From Gigantopelta aegis (lineage: Eukaryota; Mollusca; Gastropoda; Neomphalida; Peltospiridae): a stretch of 64,000 bases of DNA. The stretch lies in NCBI RefSeq assembly GCF_016097555.1, contig NC_054712.1, positions 42,043,880 to 42,107,879 on the forward strand, read 5' to 3'. A program made the position numbers and the translations under genes. The notes under the pieces are model-generated. The model worked only from the letters and a program-made list of their open reading frames with translations, was not told the origin of the DNA and made no database searches. Of this stretch, positions 55,747-64,000 are shown in pieces; positions within the stretch are counted from its first letter, which is position 1, and the number at the start of each line of letters is the position of its first letter.

Positions 55747-55800
55747 TGAATGAACGAATGTTCAACGACACCCCAGCACAAAATGTGGCGGGGGCCTACA
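55747..55800 (-). mobile_element. SINE-like tail fragment
   Basis: GAATGAACGAATGTTCAACG then ACACCCCAGCAC, the same start as the piece at 38228. Confidence 0.5.
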
Positions 55801-56472
55801 TACACATTGTACATCATAATTATGTTCATCATTGGGAAAATTGTTAGCTTTCAGGGCGTAATGTTATTATGTTGAGATTATATGGTGTCACAAATTGGGA
55901 GATATATTTTACTGCCACAAAAAAATAAAAACAAAAATAAAAATCCCATAACTGGTGACTTATAATAACACTAGGAATAAGCACACTTTAACAGCATTTC
56001 GCGGCATTTTAAAACATAAAAGCAGGTATTTTGAAGAAAAAGTAGGGAAAATAGGACAAAGACCAAAAAGTAGGAAAAAGAAGGATCGCTGGACAGCCTG
56101 CAATTCAAGCAAATATTAATACCGACATTGGAAGGCGTATTTGAGGTTCAGAAGGCAGGAGAGGATCACCGTACTTTTAACACGTAAATAGTACATAGAT
56201 CTATGTACATCACAATATGTTTTTACATTTTAAAAATATAAGTCTCACTGAAATTTTAATGATGCATAGGAACTTTTTTCCGTGAGTATATATATATAAA
56301 TACATGTAAAAATATATATAAACCATGTAGCTGCTGCTACACAGTGTGGGGGGGGGGGGGGGGGGGGGATATATCCTCCACCCACTTCCTACGCCAGTGG
56401 TAAATGTGTGTACAAATATAGGTTTAAGAAAAAGTCAGTGTCACTATCCAGGTGAACGGAAGACTCTGTTGA

Positions 56473-56559
56473 TCATGCGTGGACTTTGATTGTCATCGAG
56501 ATCGGGACGTGGTCTGTCAGCGTGGCCAGCCGCGTTATGAAATTATAGTTCTCTACAAT
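56473..56559 (-). CDS. SMPD3: SMPD3 terminal exon
   Basis: Acceptor TTGTTTTTAG. It reads IVENYNFITRLATLTDHVPI then SMTIKVHA and TGA. Human SMPD3 ends with a stretch containing EEFSFITQLSGLTDHLPVAM; the TDH with the catalytic His is kept. It has 29 codons including the stop, in phase 0, fitting the phase-0 end of the preceding exon. The enzyme cleaves sphingomyelin to ceramide and phosphocholine at the inner leaflet of plasma and endosomal membranes. Confidence 0.88.
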   Translation of the reverse strand: MVENYNFITRLATLTDHVPISMTIKVHA

Positions 56560-56602
56560 CTAAAAACAACACAAATAGTAGAACAAATCAGTTTCTTTCC
56601 TT

Positions 56603-56998
56603 AAAGGGGCATTCCTGAGTTTGCTGCATTGTAAGATGTTTCTGACTAATAAAATATTTCTACGATTAAACACATATTAATTATATTTTCTTGTTTAGAA
56701 TATCACTGTCTGTATATTCAATATGTTTCTGGTCATCTTAATATTTGTAAGAAGCCCAAACTGGATTTTGTCTTCAAATAATTTCGTACGTACGAAAAAA
56801 TATACTTTAGGAAATAAAATGAAATGTAACCTAGTACAAATATTAGAACGATCAGAAACACGTTTAATATACAGTCACTAATATTTTATGCAGAAAAATA
56901 TATTTGATATGTAATTACAATCGTTAAACGGTCTCTGTTAGTCGATAACATCTTAAACATTGCAGCAAACTCAGGAATGTCCCTTTAATGATGTCCTG
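56603..56998. mobile_element. TIR element family E
   Basis: TTAAAGGGGCATTCCTGAGT then TTGCTGCA on the left; TTGCAGCAAACTCAGGAATG then TCCCTTTAA on the right. About 27-bp TIRs with TTAA at both outer edges. Confidence 0.8.
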
Positions 56999-57023
56999 AA
57001 TGATGTTCTAAATAAATGTTAAT

Positions 57024-57403
57024 ACTTAAAGGGACAGACCCCAGTTTTTAAACATTACAGCATTTTTGTCACTATTAGAGCCGTTTATGATCACTGAAAT
57101 CAAATATTACTTATATTTTATTCTTTAGATTATCCATTTCCGTTTCTGGTCATCCTGGTGTTTCTAATACCACAGAATGCATTTTTCATATATTTCAAAA
57201 AACCCACATGTGCGTCTGAGAAGTAACAGTTATGGAGTTGAGTGTTAAGTCTATTTTTAAGAGTATATATTACCGTTTCATCATCAAAGACTCTTGTTTC
57301 AGTTTGTTGTAACTTTATCCAAATGTGTTACAGGTTTGTAAACTAACCAAACTTAGTGTCCATTTTTATGGCTTAAAACTAGGGTCTTCCCCTTTAACAA
57401 ATG
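57024..57403. mobile_element. TIR element family D
   Basis: TTAAAGGGACAGACCCCAGT on the left; AAAACTAGGGTCTTCCCCTT then TAA on the right. The tips are the same as family E, so the two probably share a mobilising enzyme. Confidence 0.78.
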
Positions 57404-57411
57404 AGGTGTAT

Positions 57412-57537
57412 CTTCTTAATTAATATTAATTTCCCAGTGGGATGTATGTTCTGAATTAATACTAATTTCCCAGTGGGATATTCTGAATTAATATTAATTT
57501 CCCAGTGGGAAGTTCTGAATTCTAATTCACTCGGCAT
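57412..57537 (-). repeat. Outlying units of the SMPD3 exon B donor array
   Basis: TTAATATTAATTTCCCAGTG then GGATGTATGTTCTGAA and three similar units match the 32-bp array at 61735-62176, 4.3 kb away, with GT of the donor changed to GG. Confidence 0.8.
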
Positions 57538-57811
57538 AGAACACGAAACTTGATTAGCTAATTAAATCCATTTGCGGCAGTATAACGAGCATGTACCGGT
57601 CGGAAATTTGGTGGATTCCCCAAGAGCCTATTTGCATATTTATACGCTACTTCTAGTTCTTTTGTTGGATGTACTTACTATATATTAAAATACCAACGTA
57701 GAATCTTCTTCTGAAGCACAATGCGCGCTCCTCTAAATTGTATGACGTAAATACAGGCTGTTTCATGTGTGTGTGTGGTGGTGGTGGTGGGGGGGGGGGG
57801 GGGGGGGGGGT

Positions 57812-58060
57812 GGGGGGTCGAATACGATTTTCATTTCAACGAGTGATGTGTGAAAACCATATTTTTACGAACTGCGAAGCAATGAGTGAAAATATGGTTT
57901 TCACACATCACGAGTTGACATAAAAATCGTATTAAAAAACCCACTATGAAATGGTATATTTATTATATACATCTGTCCTAATTTTTGACAATATCTTTCG
58001 CTGTTTGTTAATATCTTTCGCTTATCCTATCGAAAACACGTAACGCCATGATAAAATTAT
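57812..58060. mobile_element. Hairpin repeat family F
   Basis: TACGATTTTCATTTCAACGA and CACGAGTTGACATAAAAATC form outer arms; GTGTGAAAACCATATTTTTA and GAAAATATGGTTTTCACACA form inner arms. CTTATCCTATCGAAAACACG follows, also seen beside the copy at 36255. A G run precedes it (57789-57811). Confidence 0.75.
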
Positions 58061-58069
58061 TTCTTCAGA

Positions 58070-58790
58070 TGGAATTTTTCCAGAAAATTTACTTGACCAT
58101 AGACTTTTAAAAAAAAATCCTCAAAAAAACCCCAACCCCACAGAAACAAAACGAATCGAACGCCGTTAAATTTTAACTTGCACTCAATGACAAGGCATTG
58201 TGTCAGCATTATTTAGCTTGGTATTCAAATTCGCTTTAGATATGTTATATCAATTGCACTTGATATCCTTTTTGTATATAGGTACAGTTGTTTAAATTAC
58301 TTCTTTTCTTTTTTTTTAATTACGATCCGATGCATTGGTAATCATCAAACTTAAATACGAAGAAACGAGAAAAAGGTAGATAATTTAATAATGAACTTTT
58401 ACAAAAAAGTAAATACGATTTCTATATTTTCACTGTAGCTAAAATACAGTGTAAATATGACCTTTTTTTTTACCGGATATCACTTTTATGATTTCTGTAG
58501 ATCCATATATTCATTCCATTGCTATATATAATAATAAATGCTGTTTATAAACGTTTGTGTGACATCACCTGTGTGACGCTGAAAGGAATGTGAAAGTAGG
58601 TGACGGCAGTTATGCCGAATATTTTATTTTTATTTTTAATATTTTCTTTTCTTTGGGACTACGTAATTTGTCAGTTTTGTGATTTTATATGGGAAAGTCT
58701 ACTTAATCAAGGGTTTTACAGAATGATTTACAGTAATAAAGCAGGACGGCTTATAATGTCCATTATCATTTAGGGTTGGCAGGTTATCTC
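58070..58790. other. Intron stretch without recognised features
   Basis: AT-rich; no coding frame, array or paired ends recognised. Confidence 0.45.
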
Positions 58791-58794
58791 ATAA

Positions 58795-59695
58795 TATTAA
58801 GCTTGTGGAGATGGACGTTTAGGCGGCTGTGGCCTGTGCCAAGCCTGAAGATTGTAGTCTGTGCTCGTCTTTCAAGTGTCTCCCATGGGTCGTGGTTTGT
58901 CACTCCATGTCGTGTTTAAAATCTTTCCTTCTGCTTTCGCTTGATGATATTCTTGATTTCTTAATAAGAGGTGGGGTCTGTTTCCTGAATCATCTTGCTT
59001 CCACATTTTGCTAGTGGATCTGCTTTTTCGTTTCCAGCAATGTTGCAGTGTGCTGGGATCCGCAGCATTGATGTTGTTGTGGTTGTTGATAGCTGTGACA
59101 GTAGGATGTAGATTTTCCGTGATGTGTCTTCTGGAGACGGGGTCTTTTGGAGTACTGATCTGCAGTCGGTGAAGATTACTGCATGTGATGGTGGGAAGAG
59201 TTCTTAGCTGAGGATCTCTAGTGCTTTATGGACTACTTTTGCTTCAGCTTTAATGTTTGAAGAGAGTGATCCAGTTGGTATAGATTTGGAGATTGTTTTT
59301 CCATTTGGGAATTTTATGTAAATTCCCCCTCCTCTATTTTTGATGGCTTCTGCTGATCCATCAGTGTATATATGTGTCCTGATTGTTTTGTTGAAGGTTT
59401 TTTCTATGTGTTCGAGAGTCAGGTTTTTCAGCATATCTGGTGTCATATCTTCTTTCCTGGTGATGCCTGGGATGTCAAGAGAAATGTTGGGAGTTGCCTT
59501 AAGTTCATATTTGTCATTCACAATGTTCCAGATATTTTGAGATGACGTCAGCATGTTTTTCGATTAGGTCTTGTGTTATATGTTTTATACTTTTTCCGTT
59601 TCAGTCTGTTTCTGCAGCATTCTTGCATCGATTTGTGCGCTGGGTGATCCGGGAGTCTTTTTAACTTCTCTCCACAAGCATAATAATTTATAGGT
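58795..59695 (-). mobile_element. LINE, inverted 5' part with RNase H domain
   Basis: On the minus strand, EKLKRLPDHPAHKSMQE is followed in other frames by the RNase H domain: HIYTDGSAEAIKNRGGGIYI and KAEAKVVHKALEIL. After one in-frame TAA come FTDCRSVLQKTPSPEDTS and IPAHCNIAGNEKADPLAKCG, then a run like LGTGHSRLNVHL. These are the D, E, D and H..N.AD motifs in order. A LINE of the jockey/I-like groups that carry RNase H is likely; frame changes and stops show it is dead. Confidence 0.8.
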
Positions 59696-59709
59696 CACAC
59701 AAGCGACTG

Positions 59710-59960
59710 TCAAAGTGGCACAGGCCTGCAAACACCAGGACATATCCTACAACAATGTCCACTACACAACTCGGAGGGAAGCCAACTCTGGCCACATGGA
59801 ACAGAACTACATCAGAAGCTCTGGGAATCCAGGGAGGACCTGCAAACAACTGCCCAATTCATCACTCAGATCGGAATATCTGTATGAGACAATTATCAAC
59901 GAAGAAGATGATCCCACAATACTCTGTGATCTTAATATTTATATAATTTAGAGCATTTTA
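59710..59960 (+). mobile_element. LINE, 3' end in direct orientation
   Basis: Plus-strand TGLQTPGHILQQCPLHNSEG then SQLWPHGTELHQKLWESRED and LQTTAQFITQIGISV with TGA near 59886 is the C-terminal zinc-knuckle-and-tail region that should follow RLNVHL in the same element. Its opposite orientation to 58795-59695 is explained by twin priming. Confidence 0.75.
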
Positions 59961-60955
59961 GAAGGACAGTCCAAAAATAAATAAGACAAAGAAGAGAGGA
60001 TCGGACTATTTAATAATATTTTTTAAAAAGAAAGTAATTTCTACATAATTTTTTTAACGAAGGTCTAAAAATTTAAAGTACGATCTATATGTCCACACGT
60101 GTGGCCTCCTTAAGGCCATTAGGGCGCACATCTGATAGGAATGAGATGTCAAGAAAACCCCTAGATTAACAGTCATTAGACGTTGAAGGTGTAATGCTGT
60201 GCGGAAATACAGATCTTGAGAAGTGAGATCCGTCTGAACGAGAGAGAATATCAGACTAGGGTATAGTCTAGTTGTCGTAGGTTGGTATAGTGGCGCGGAC
60301 GGGCCCGACTCTGGAGAATTCGAGATGGTATCAATATAAAACAATTACAGTATTCGAGATTAACGGTATCCCGATATCCCGGGGATACCAGAATTTAATT
60401 GTGGATACCAGACTTCAAAAACCCAGTATCCCACCGGGATACCATATAAAACTAAATTCTCAGGTGGGATACCAGATTTTGAAATGTTAGTATCCAACTG
60501 GGATACTGCCTAAAAAATTTTAATCTCGAACGCTAAATTAAGTCTAGAAAAGAGTAGTAGGGGCTGACCCCGCTTTCAATTTCTTCTTAAGAGTGGGGCG
60601 GTCAATCTTCCAGTGCTGCTAGGACAGACTCAGACACGTAGAGACTAAACGCGAACAACCGTGGCGTCATACGAGTCGCGGGAAAGAAAGTCGACATAGG
60701 TCAGCGGGAGAAATGACGTGGAGGCAAGGAATCTCGCTAAAAAAGATTCCAACCTGGTGTTGCAGATTGTCGAAACGAGAAGCGTTCCAGCGTTCAAACA
60801 GTTCCATTGGCCGCATACATCCCAGTAGAAAACTCCATTTCGCTTGGAGGATTCCCAAGTCGAGCACACGAAAGTATGTGCAGTATGCACAAGCGAAACA
60901 AGCACGTCTTACCGCATCGAGCTCCAGACTGGGGATGACCAATCAGGCACCACAG
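59960..60955. other. Unassigned stretch with moderate GC
   Basis: Minus frames at 60054-60344 and 60645-60942 have no domain I recognise. 60355-60520 holds several GTATCCC...GGGATAC palindromes. The base composition differs from the surrounding AT-rich intron, so an old mobile element is likely. Confidence 0.4.
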
Positions 60956-60956
60956 G

Positions 60957-61137
60957 TACATCTGGGCTGTCTGTCCAGGACAGTGGGTTAGTTGTTAGTA
61001 AGTGAGAGAGAATAGGGTGTAGTGGCCTAACACCTACCCATTGAACCCTTAAGAACTCGCTCAGGGTTGGAGCGAACCCTGTACCTACCAGCCTGTAGTC
61101 CGGTGGTTTAACCACTGCGTCACCGAGGCAGTCTACA
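60957..61137 (-). mobile_element. SINE type V
   Basis: The reverse copy runs from TCTGGGCTGTCTGTCCAGGA to AACCACTGCGTCACCGAGGC. Confidence 0.88.
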
Positions 61138-61734
61138 GGCACAGGCCACGGAAAGAAACGACCAATTAACTAAGAAAACACTCCGATTATCATGTCAGTC
61201 CGTGGGTTAATGTATGGACAAAACACATTACAGTCATTTCGACACTTTGACAATGGTGATTTATTTTGTATTGAAAAATAATATAAACTTATTGCTGGGT
61301 TACTGGGATGGGTATGATTACAGAGCATTGCAATGCATCCGCAAAAATCGGGTACGTTTTGTTTCTTCAGTTCTAAGACTAATTCCTAACGTGACACGTT
61401 AAGTATTACGTAACCACCGGCTCGCCTAGGGGCGTATTCACTGGAATGGTACAAAATGGCTGTGACCGTTAATAAATATATATGCCATCACATTTAACCA
61501 TTTTATGAATTAAATGTAAGATTATACTTGTTGATATTAAGCAATAATGTGAATTATATATAGTTGAATATGCATACCAGTCCAAAAGCCTTGCTTAATC
61601 ATTCCTTTAACGCTGCGTCCATTCCGAAAATTGACCATTTAAACGGTTTTAAAAAAAGAAAATGCATTTATTGAATTAGAATGGGGATAACTATGTTGTA
61701 TTTGACCATTTGTGGACGTTCATGCTGGTTATAG

Positions 61735-62176
61735 TGAGATGTCCTGCATGAATATTAATTTACCACTAGGGATGTTATGTATATATTAATATCAATAATT
61801 TACCAATCGGGTGTATCTTCTGAATTAATGTTAATTTATCAGTGGTATGTTCTGAATGAATATTAATTTACCAACAGGGATGTTATGTATTAATATATCA
61901 ATTTACCAGTTGGATGTATCTTCTGAATTAATGTTAATTTACCAGTGAGATGTTCTGAATGAATATTAATTTACCACTGGGATGTTCTGAATGAATATTA
62001 ATTTACCACTGGGATGTTCTAAATGAATATTAATTCACCACTGGGGTGTTCGGAATGAATATTAATTTACCATTGGGATGTCCGAATGAATATTAATTTA
62101 CCACTGGGATGTTCTGAATGAATATTAATTTACCACTGGGATGTTCTGAATGAATATTAATTTACCACTGGGATGT
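61735..62176 (-). repeat. 32-bp array carrying the SMPD3 exon B donor
   Basis: About 13 units. On the minus strand each regular unit is ATCCCAGTGGTAAATTAATA then TTCATTCAGAAC. The unit at 62150-62176 is the real exon end, CCCAGTG/GTAAAT. Units further into the intron are more diverged. Read-through meets TAA at once, so extra donors cannot extend the protein. Confidence 0.93.
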
Positions 62177-62500
62177 TATGCCTGCACAGTATGTAGTTGG
62201 TTCTCCTCTTGCCGGACCTCGGCGTTATCAGCGGTTTTCCGCGACCGTCCAGTCTGGGTTGCTGTGCGCGTATCTCGCCGTACGAGCCTTTGACGAGGGT
62301 CGCGTCCACCACATAAAGCGGCCGCTTGAGAGGGCTCTGAAGGGTACGCTGCATGACCTCAGGGCTGGACACCGCCTCCTCGTACAGACTCAACTGCCGC
62401 AGCTTCGTGCCTATTGACCAGGCTTTGTCCACCCCGGGACGCTCCCTGGCTACATCTTCGTACTTGTCAAACAAAGCGTGATGCTGGCAGCTCTTGTCAC
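62166..62500 (-). CDS. SMPD3: SMPD3 penultimate exon (exon B)
   Basis: Acceptor TTCTGCAG, donor GTAAAT. After two bases completing Cys it reads DKSCQHHALFDKYEDVARER, PGVDKAWSIGTKLRQLSLYE and EAVSSPEVMQRTLQSPLKRP. Later come SGKRRTNYILCRH and NIPV. Human SMPD3 has EQQHSLFTHYRDPCRLGPGE, KPWAIGTLLDTNGLYDEDVC and GNGRRIDYMLH in the same order. 111 codons, ending in phase 0. The segment between (YVVDATLVKGSYGEIRAQQP) has no clear human counterpart, as expected for the variable loop. Confidence 0.92.
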
Positions 62501-62517
62501 CTGCAGAACACAAGGTG

Positions 62518-63360
62518 GTTCACTTGTTAGATAGTGAATGTAACTCGTCCGTTAGATGGTGAATGTATCTCATCCATTAGATAGTGAATTTGGTGAAGCG
62601 CTCGCCTGAGGAGCAGTCGGTCTGGGATCGGTACCCGTCGGTGGGCTTATGGGGCCATTTCCCATTACAGCCAGTGCATCATGACTGGTGTATCAAATGC
62701 CGTGGTATGTGATATTCCGTCTGTGGGTTGGTGCATATAAAAGATGCCTTGCTGCTAAAATGTATTTGTAAAAATGACCAAATGTTCGACAAACCATAGC
62801 CGATGACTAATAATCAATGTGCTTTAGTGAAACAAGCTGAAACTTTAACTCTTAGAAAGTGAATGTAGCTCACTTTTGAGATAGTGAATGTAGCTCACTT
62901 GTGAGATAGTGAATGTAGTTCACCAGTTAGATAGTGAATATAGCTCACCCATGAAATAGAATGTAGCTCACCCATTAGATGTTGAATGTAGCTCACGTGT
63001 GAGATAGTGAATATAGCTCACCCATGAAATAGAATGTAGCTCACCCATTAGATGTTGAATGTAGCTCACTTGTGAGATAGTGAATATAGCTCACCCATGA
63101 AATAGAATGTAGCTCACCCATTAGATGGTGAATGTAGCTCACTTGTTTGATCATGAATGTAGCTCACATATTAGTGAATGTAGCTTACTTGTGAGATAGT
63201 GAATATAGCTCACCAATGAAACAGAATGTAGCTCACCCATTAAATGGTGAATGTAGCTCACTTGTTTGACCATGAATGTAGCTCACGTATTAGACAGTGA
63301 ATGTAACTCACCCATTAGGTAATGCATGTTACCCATTAGATTGTACATGGTACCAACTCA
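62518..63360 (-). repeat. Complex array with GTGAGCTA units, split by a SINE
   Basis: Plus-strand units such as GATAGTGAATGTAGCTCACT and CATGAAATAGAATGTAGCTC recur about every 20-40 bases, with a higher-order period of about 125. On the minus strand they repeat GGGTGAGCTACATTC, which is donor-like. The array abuts the exon B acceptor (18 bases away). A SINE occupies 62590-62845. Confidence 0.88.
62590..62845 (+). mobile_element. SINE, type A head with type B tail, inside the array
   Basis: The head is GTGAAGCGCTCGCCTGAGGA with GGATCGGTACCCGTCGGTGG. The tail is AATCAATGTGCTTTAGTGA with AACAAGCTGAAACTTTAAC. Array units continue on both sides. Confidence 0.82.
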
Positions 63361-63384
63361 CAGGGTGTCTTGTTACAAACTCTT

Positions 63385-63890
63385 AAGGTGACATGTTTGC
63401 AACTCACAGGGTGTCGTTTTATCGACTCACAGGGTGACACGTTATTAACTCACATGGTTTCATGTTATCGACTCACAGTGTTACATGTTATCGATTCACA
63501 TTGTGCCATGTTATCGACTCACAGGTTGACATGTTATCGACTCACATGGTAACATGTTATCGACCGAAAGGTTGACATGTTATCGACCCACAGGTTGACA
63601 TGTTATCGACTCACAGGGTGACATGCTATCGACTCACAGGGTGACATGTTATTGACCCACATGGTAACATGTTATCGACCCACAGGTTGATATGTTTTTG
63701 ACCCACAGGTTGACATGTTATTGACTCCCATGGTAACATGTTATCGACCGAAAGGTTGACATGTTATCGACACACCGGGTAACATGTTATCGACTAACAG
63801 GTTGACATGTTATCAACCCACAGGTTGACATGTTATCAACTCAAAGGGTGACATGTTATTGACTCACATGGTGACATGTTATCGAAGTTG
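63385..63890 (-). repeat. 23-bp array carrying the SMPD3 exon A donor
   Basis: 21 units of the minus-strand form GATAACATGTCACCCTGTGA then GTC. The exon edge GATAACATGTCACCAT/GTGAGTC is itself one unit. At least seven intronic units keep GTGAGTC intact. One unit (23) or two (46) would shift the frame. Confidence 0.94.
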
Positions 63891-64000
63891 AAGTCTCCAC
63901 ACAGAAAGTCGAACAGGATGACATCGTGAAGCTCTTTGTTGGACTTCTTGAAGTCGTGCATCCATGACATAATGCTGGTCATCTGTTTCTCTCGAATCTT
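63868..64000 (-). CDS. SMPD3: SMPD3 exon (exon A), partial at window edge
   Basis: In frame from the window edge it reads KIREKQMTSIMSWMHDFKKS, NKELHDVILFDFLCGDFNFD and NMSP plus T, then donor GTGAGT. Human has a similar stretch with AFDVVCGDFNFDNCSSDDK. The CGDFNFDN motif provides metal-binding and active-site Asp/Asn of this DNase-I-fold phosphodiesterase. T joins GT of the next exon to give Cys. About 470 N-terminal residues, including the membrane hairpins, lie right of the window. Confidence 0.93.

Larger units (their letters stand above)
56560..62165 (-). other. SMPD3 last intron
   Basis: A 5.6-kb intron filled with family E and D elements, a dispersed piece of the exon B donor array, a family F hairpin, a twin-primed LINE and a V-type SINE. 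Confidence 0.75.

Noticed and set aside
59204-59554. Host RNase H gene
   Set aside because: The motif order and following LINE-type residues show it is the RNase H domain of a dead LINE.
60054-60344. 96-residue minus-strand frame
   Set aside because: No domain, and the composition resembles decayed mobile DNA; no splice or phase support.
60645-60942. Possible protein-coding exon on the minus strand
   Set aside because: Two frames are open for about 90 residues but neither shows a recognised domain, and it lies in an intron next to a SINE; left as unassigned.
63385-63890. CRISPR-like regular repeats
   Set aside because: Units are contiguous with no unique spacers, in an intron of an animal gene.

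Overview
The window is animal nuclear DNA: AT-rich, intron-rich and packed with short interspersed repeats. Multi-exon genes with GT-AG introns, dozens of copies of tRNA-headed SINEs (a type I associate with molluscs), L1/Tx1-like and RNase-H-bearing LINE pieces, many hairpin MITEs and at least ten long (TA)n tracts suggest a lophotrochozoan, most likely a gastropod mollusc. The species call is inference; the gene calls rest on residues I could read and on exon phases that close exactly.

Layout. (1) 138-13885, + strand: eight 3'-terminal exons of CCNDBP1 (cyclin-D1-binding protein 1, GCIP); its start lies left of the window. (2) 13886-22980: 3' flank, a 34-bp minisatellite, SINEs, MITEs, no recognised gene. 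(3) 26992-22990, - strand: a complete three-exon coding region for TRIQK, a small single-pass membrane protein with QxxK/R motifs. (4) 27000-37270: repeat-rich gap with a 2.2-kb foldback element and an old reverse-transcriptase fossil. (5) 41791-37274, - strand: a two-exon gene for a 95-residue secreted PAN/apple-domain protein, with a TATA box and a poly(A) signal; its intron holds an L1-like LINE. (6) 42000-56470: repeats, including a three-level nested insertion (a solo LTR inside a TIR element inside an older repeat). (7) 64000-56473, - strand: the three last exons of SMPD3 (neutral sphingomyelinase 2); its upstream exons lie right of the window.

The genes show no sign of working as one pathway; they are neighbours. 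What unites them is structural. In all four genes tandem repeats have grown out of exon edges, so that the repeat unit carries a copy of the splice donor, the splice acceptor or the stop codon: CCNDBP1 exon 4 donor and stop region, TRIQK exon 1 donor and exon 2 acceptor, SMPD3 exon A and exon B donors, and the PAN gene's exon 2 acceptor. In TRIQK the amplified unit is 54 bp, in frame, and re-encodes the QYRK motif for which the protein is named. I regard this set of splice-site-bearing minisatellites as the most interesting content of the window.
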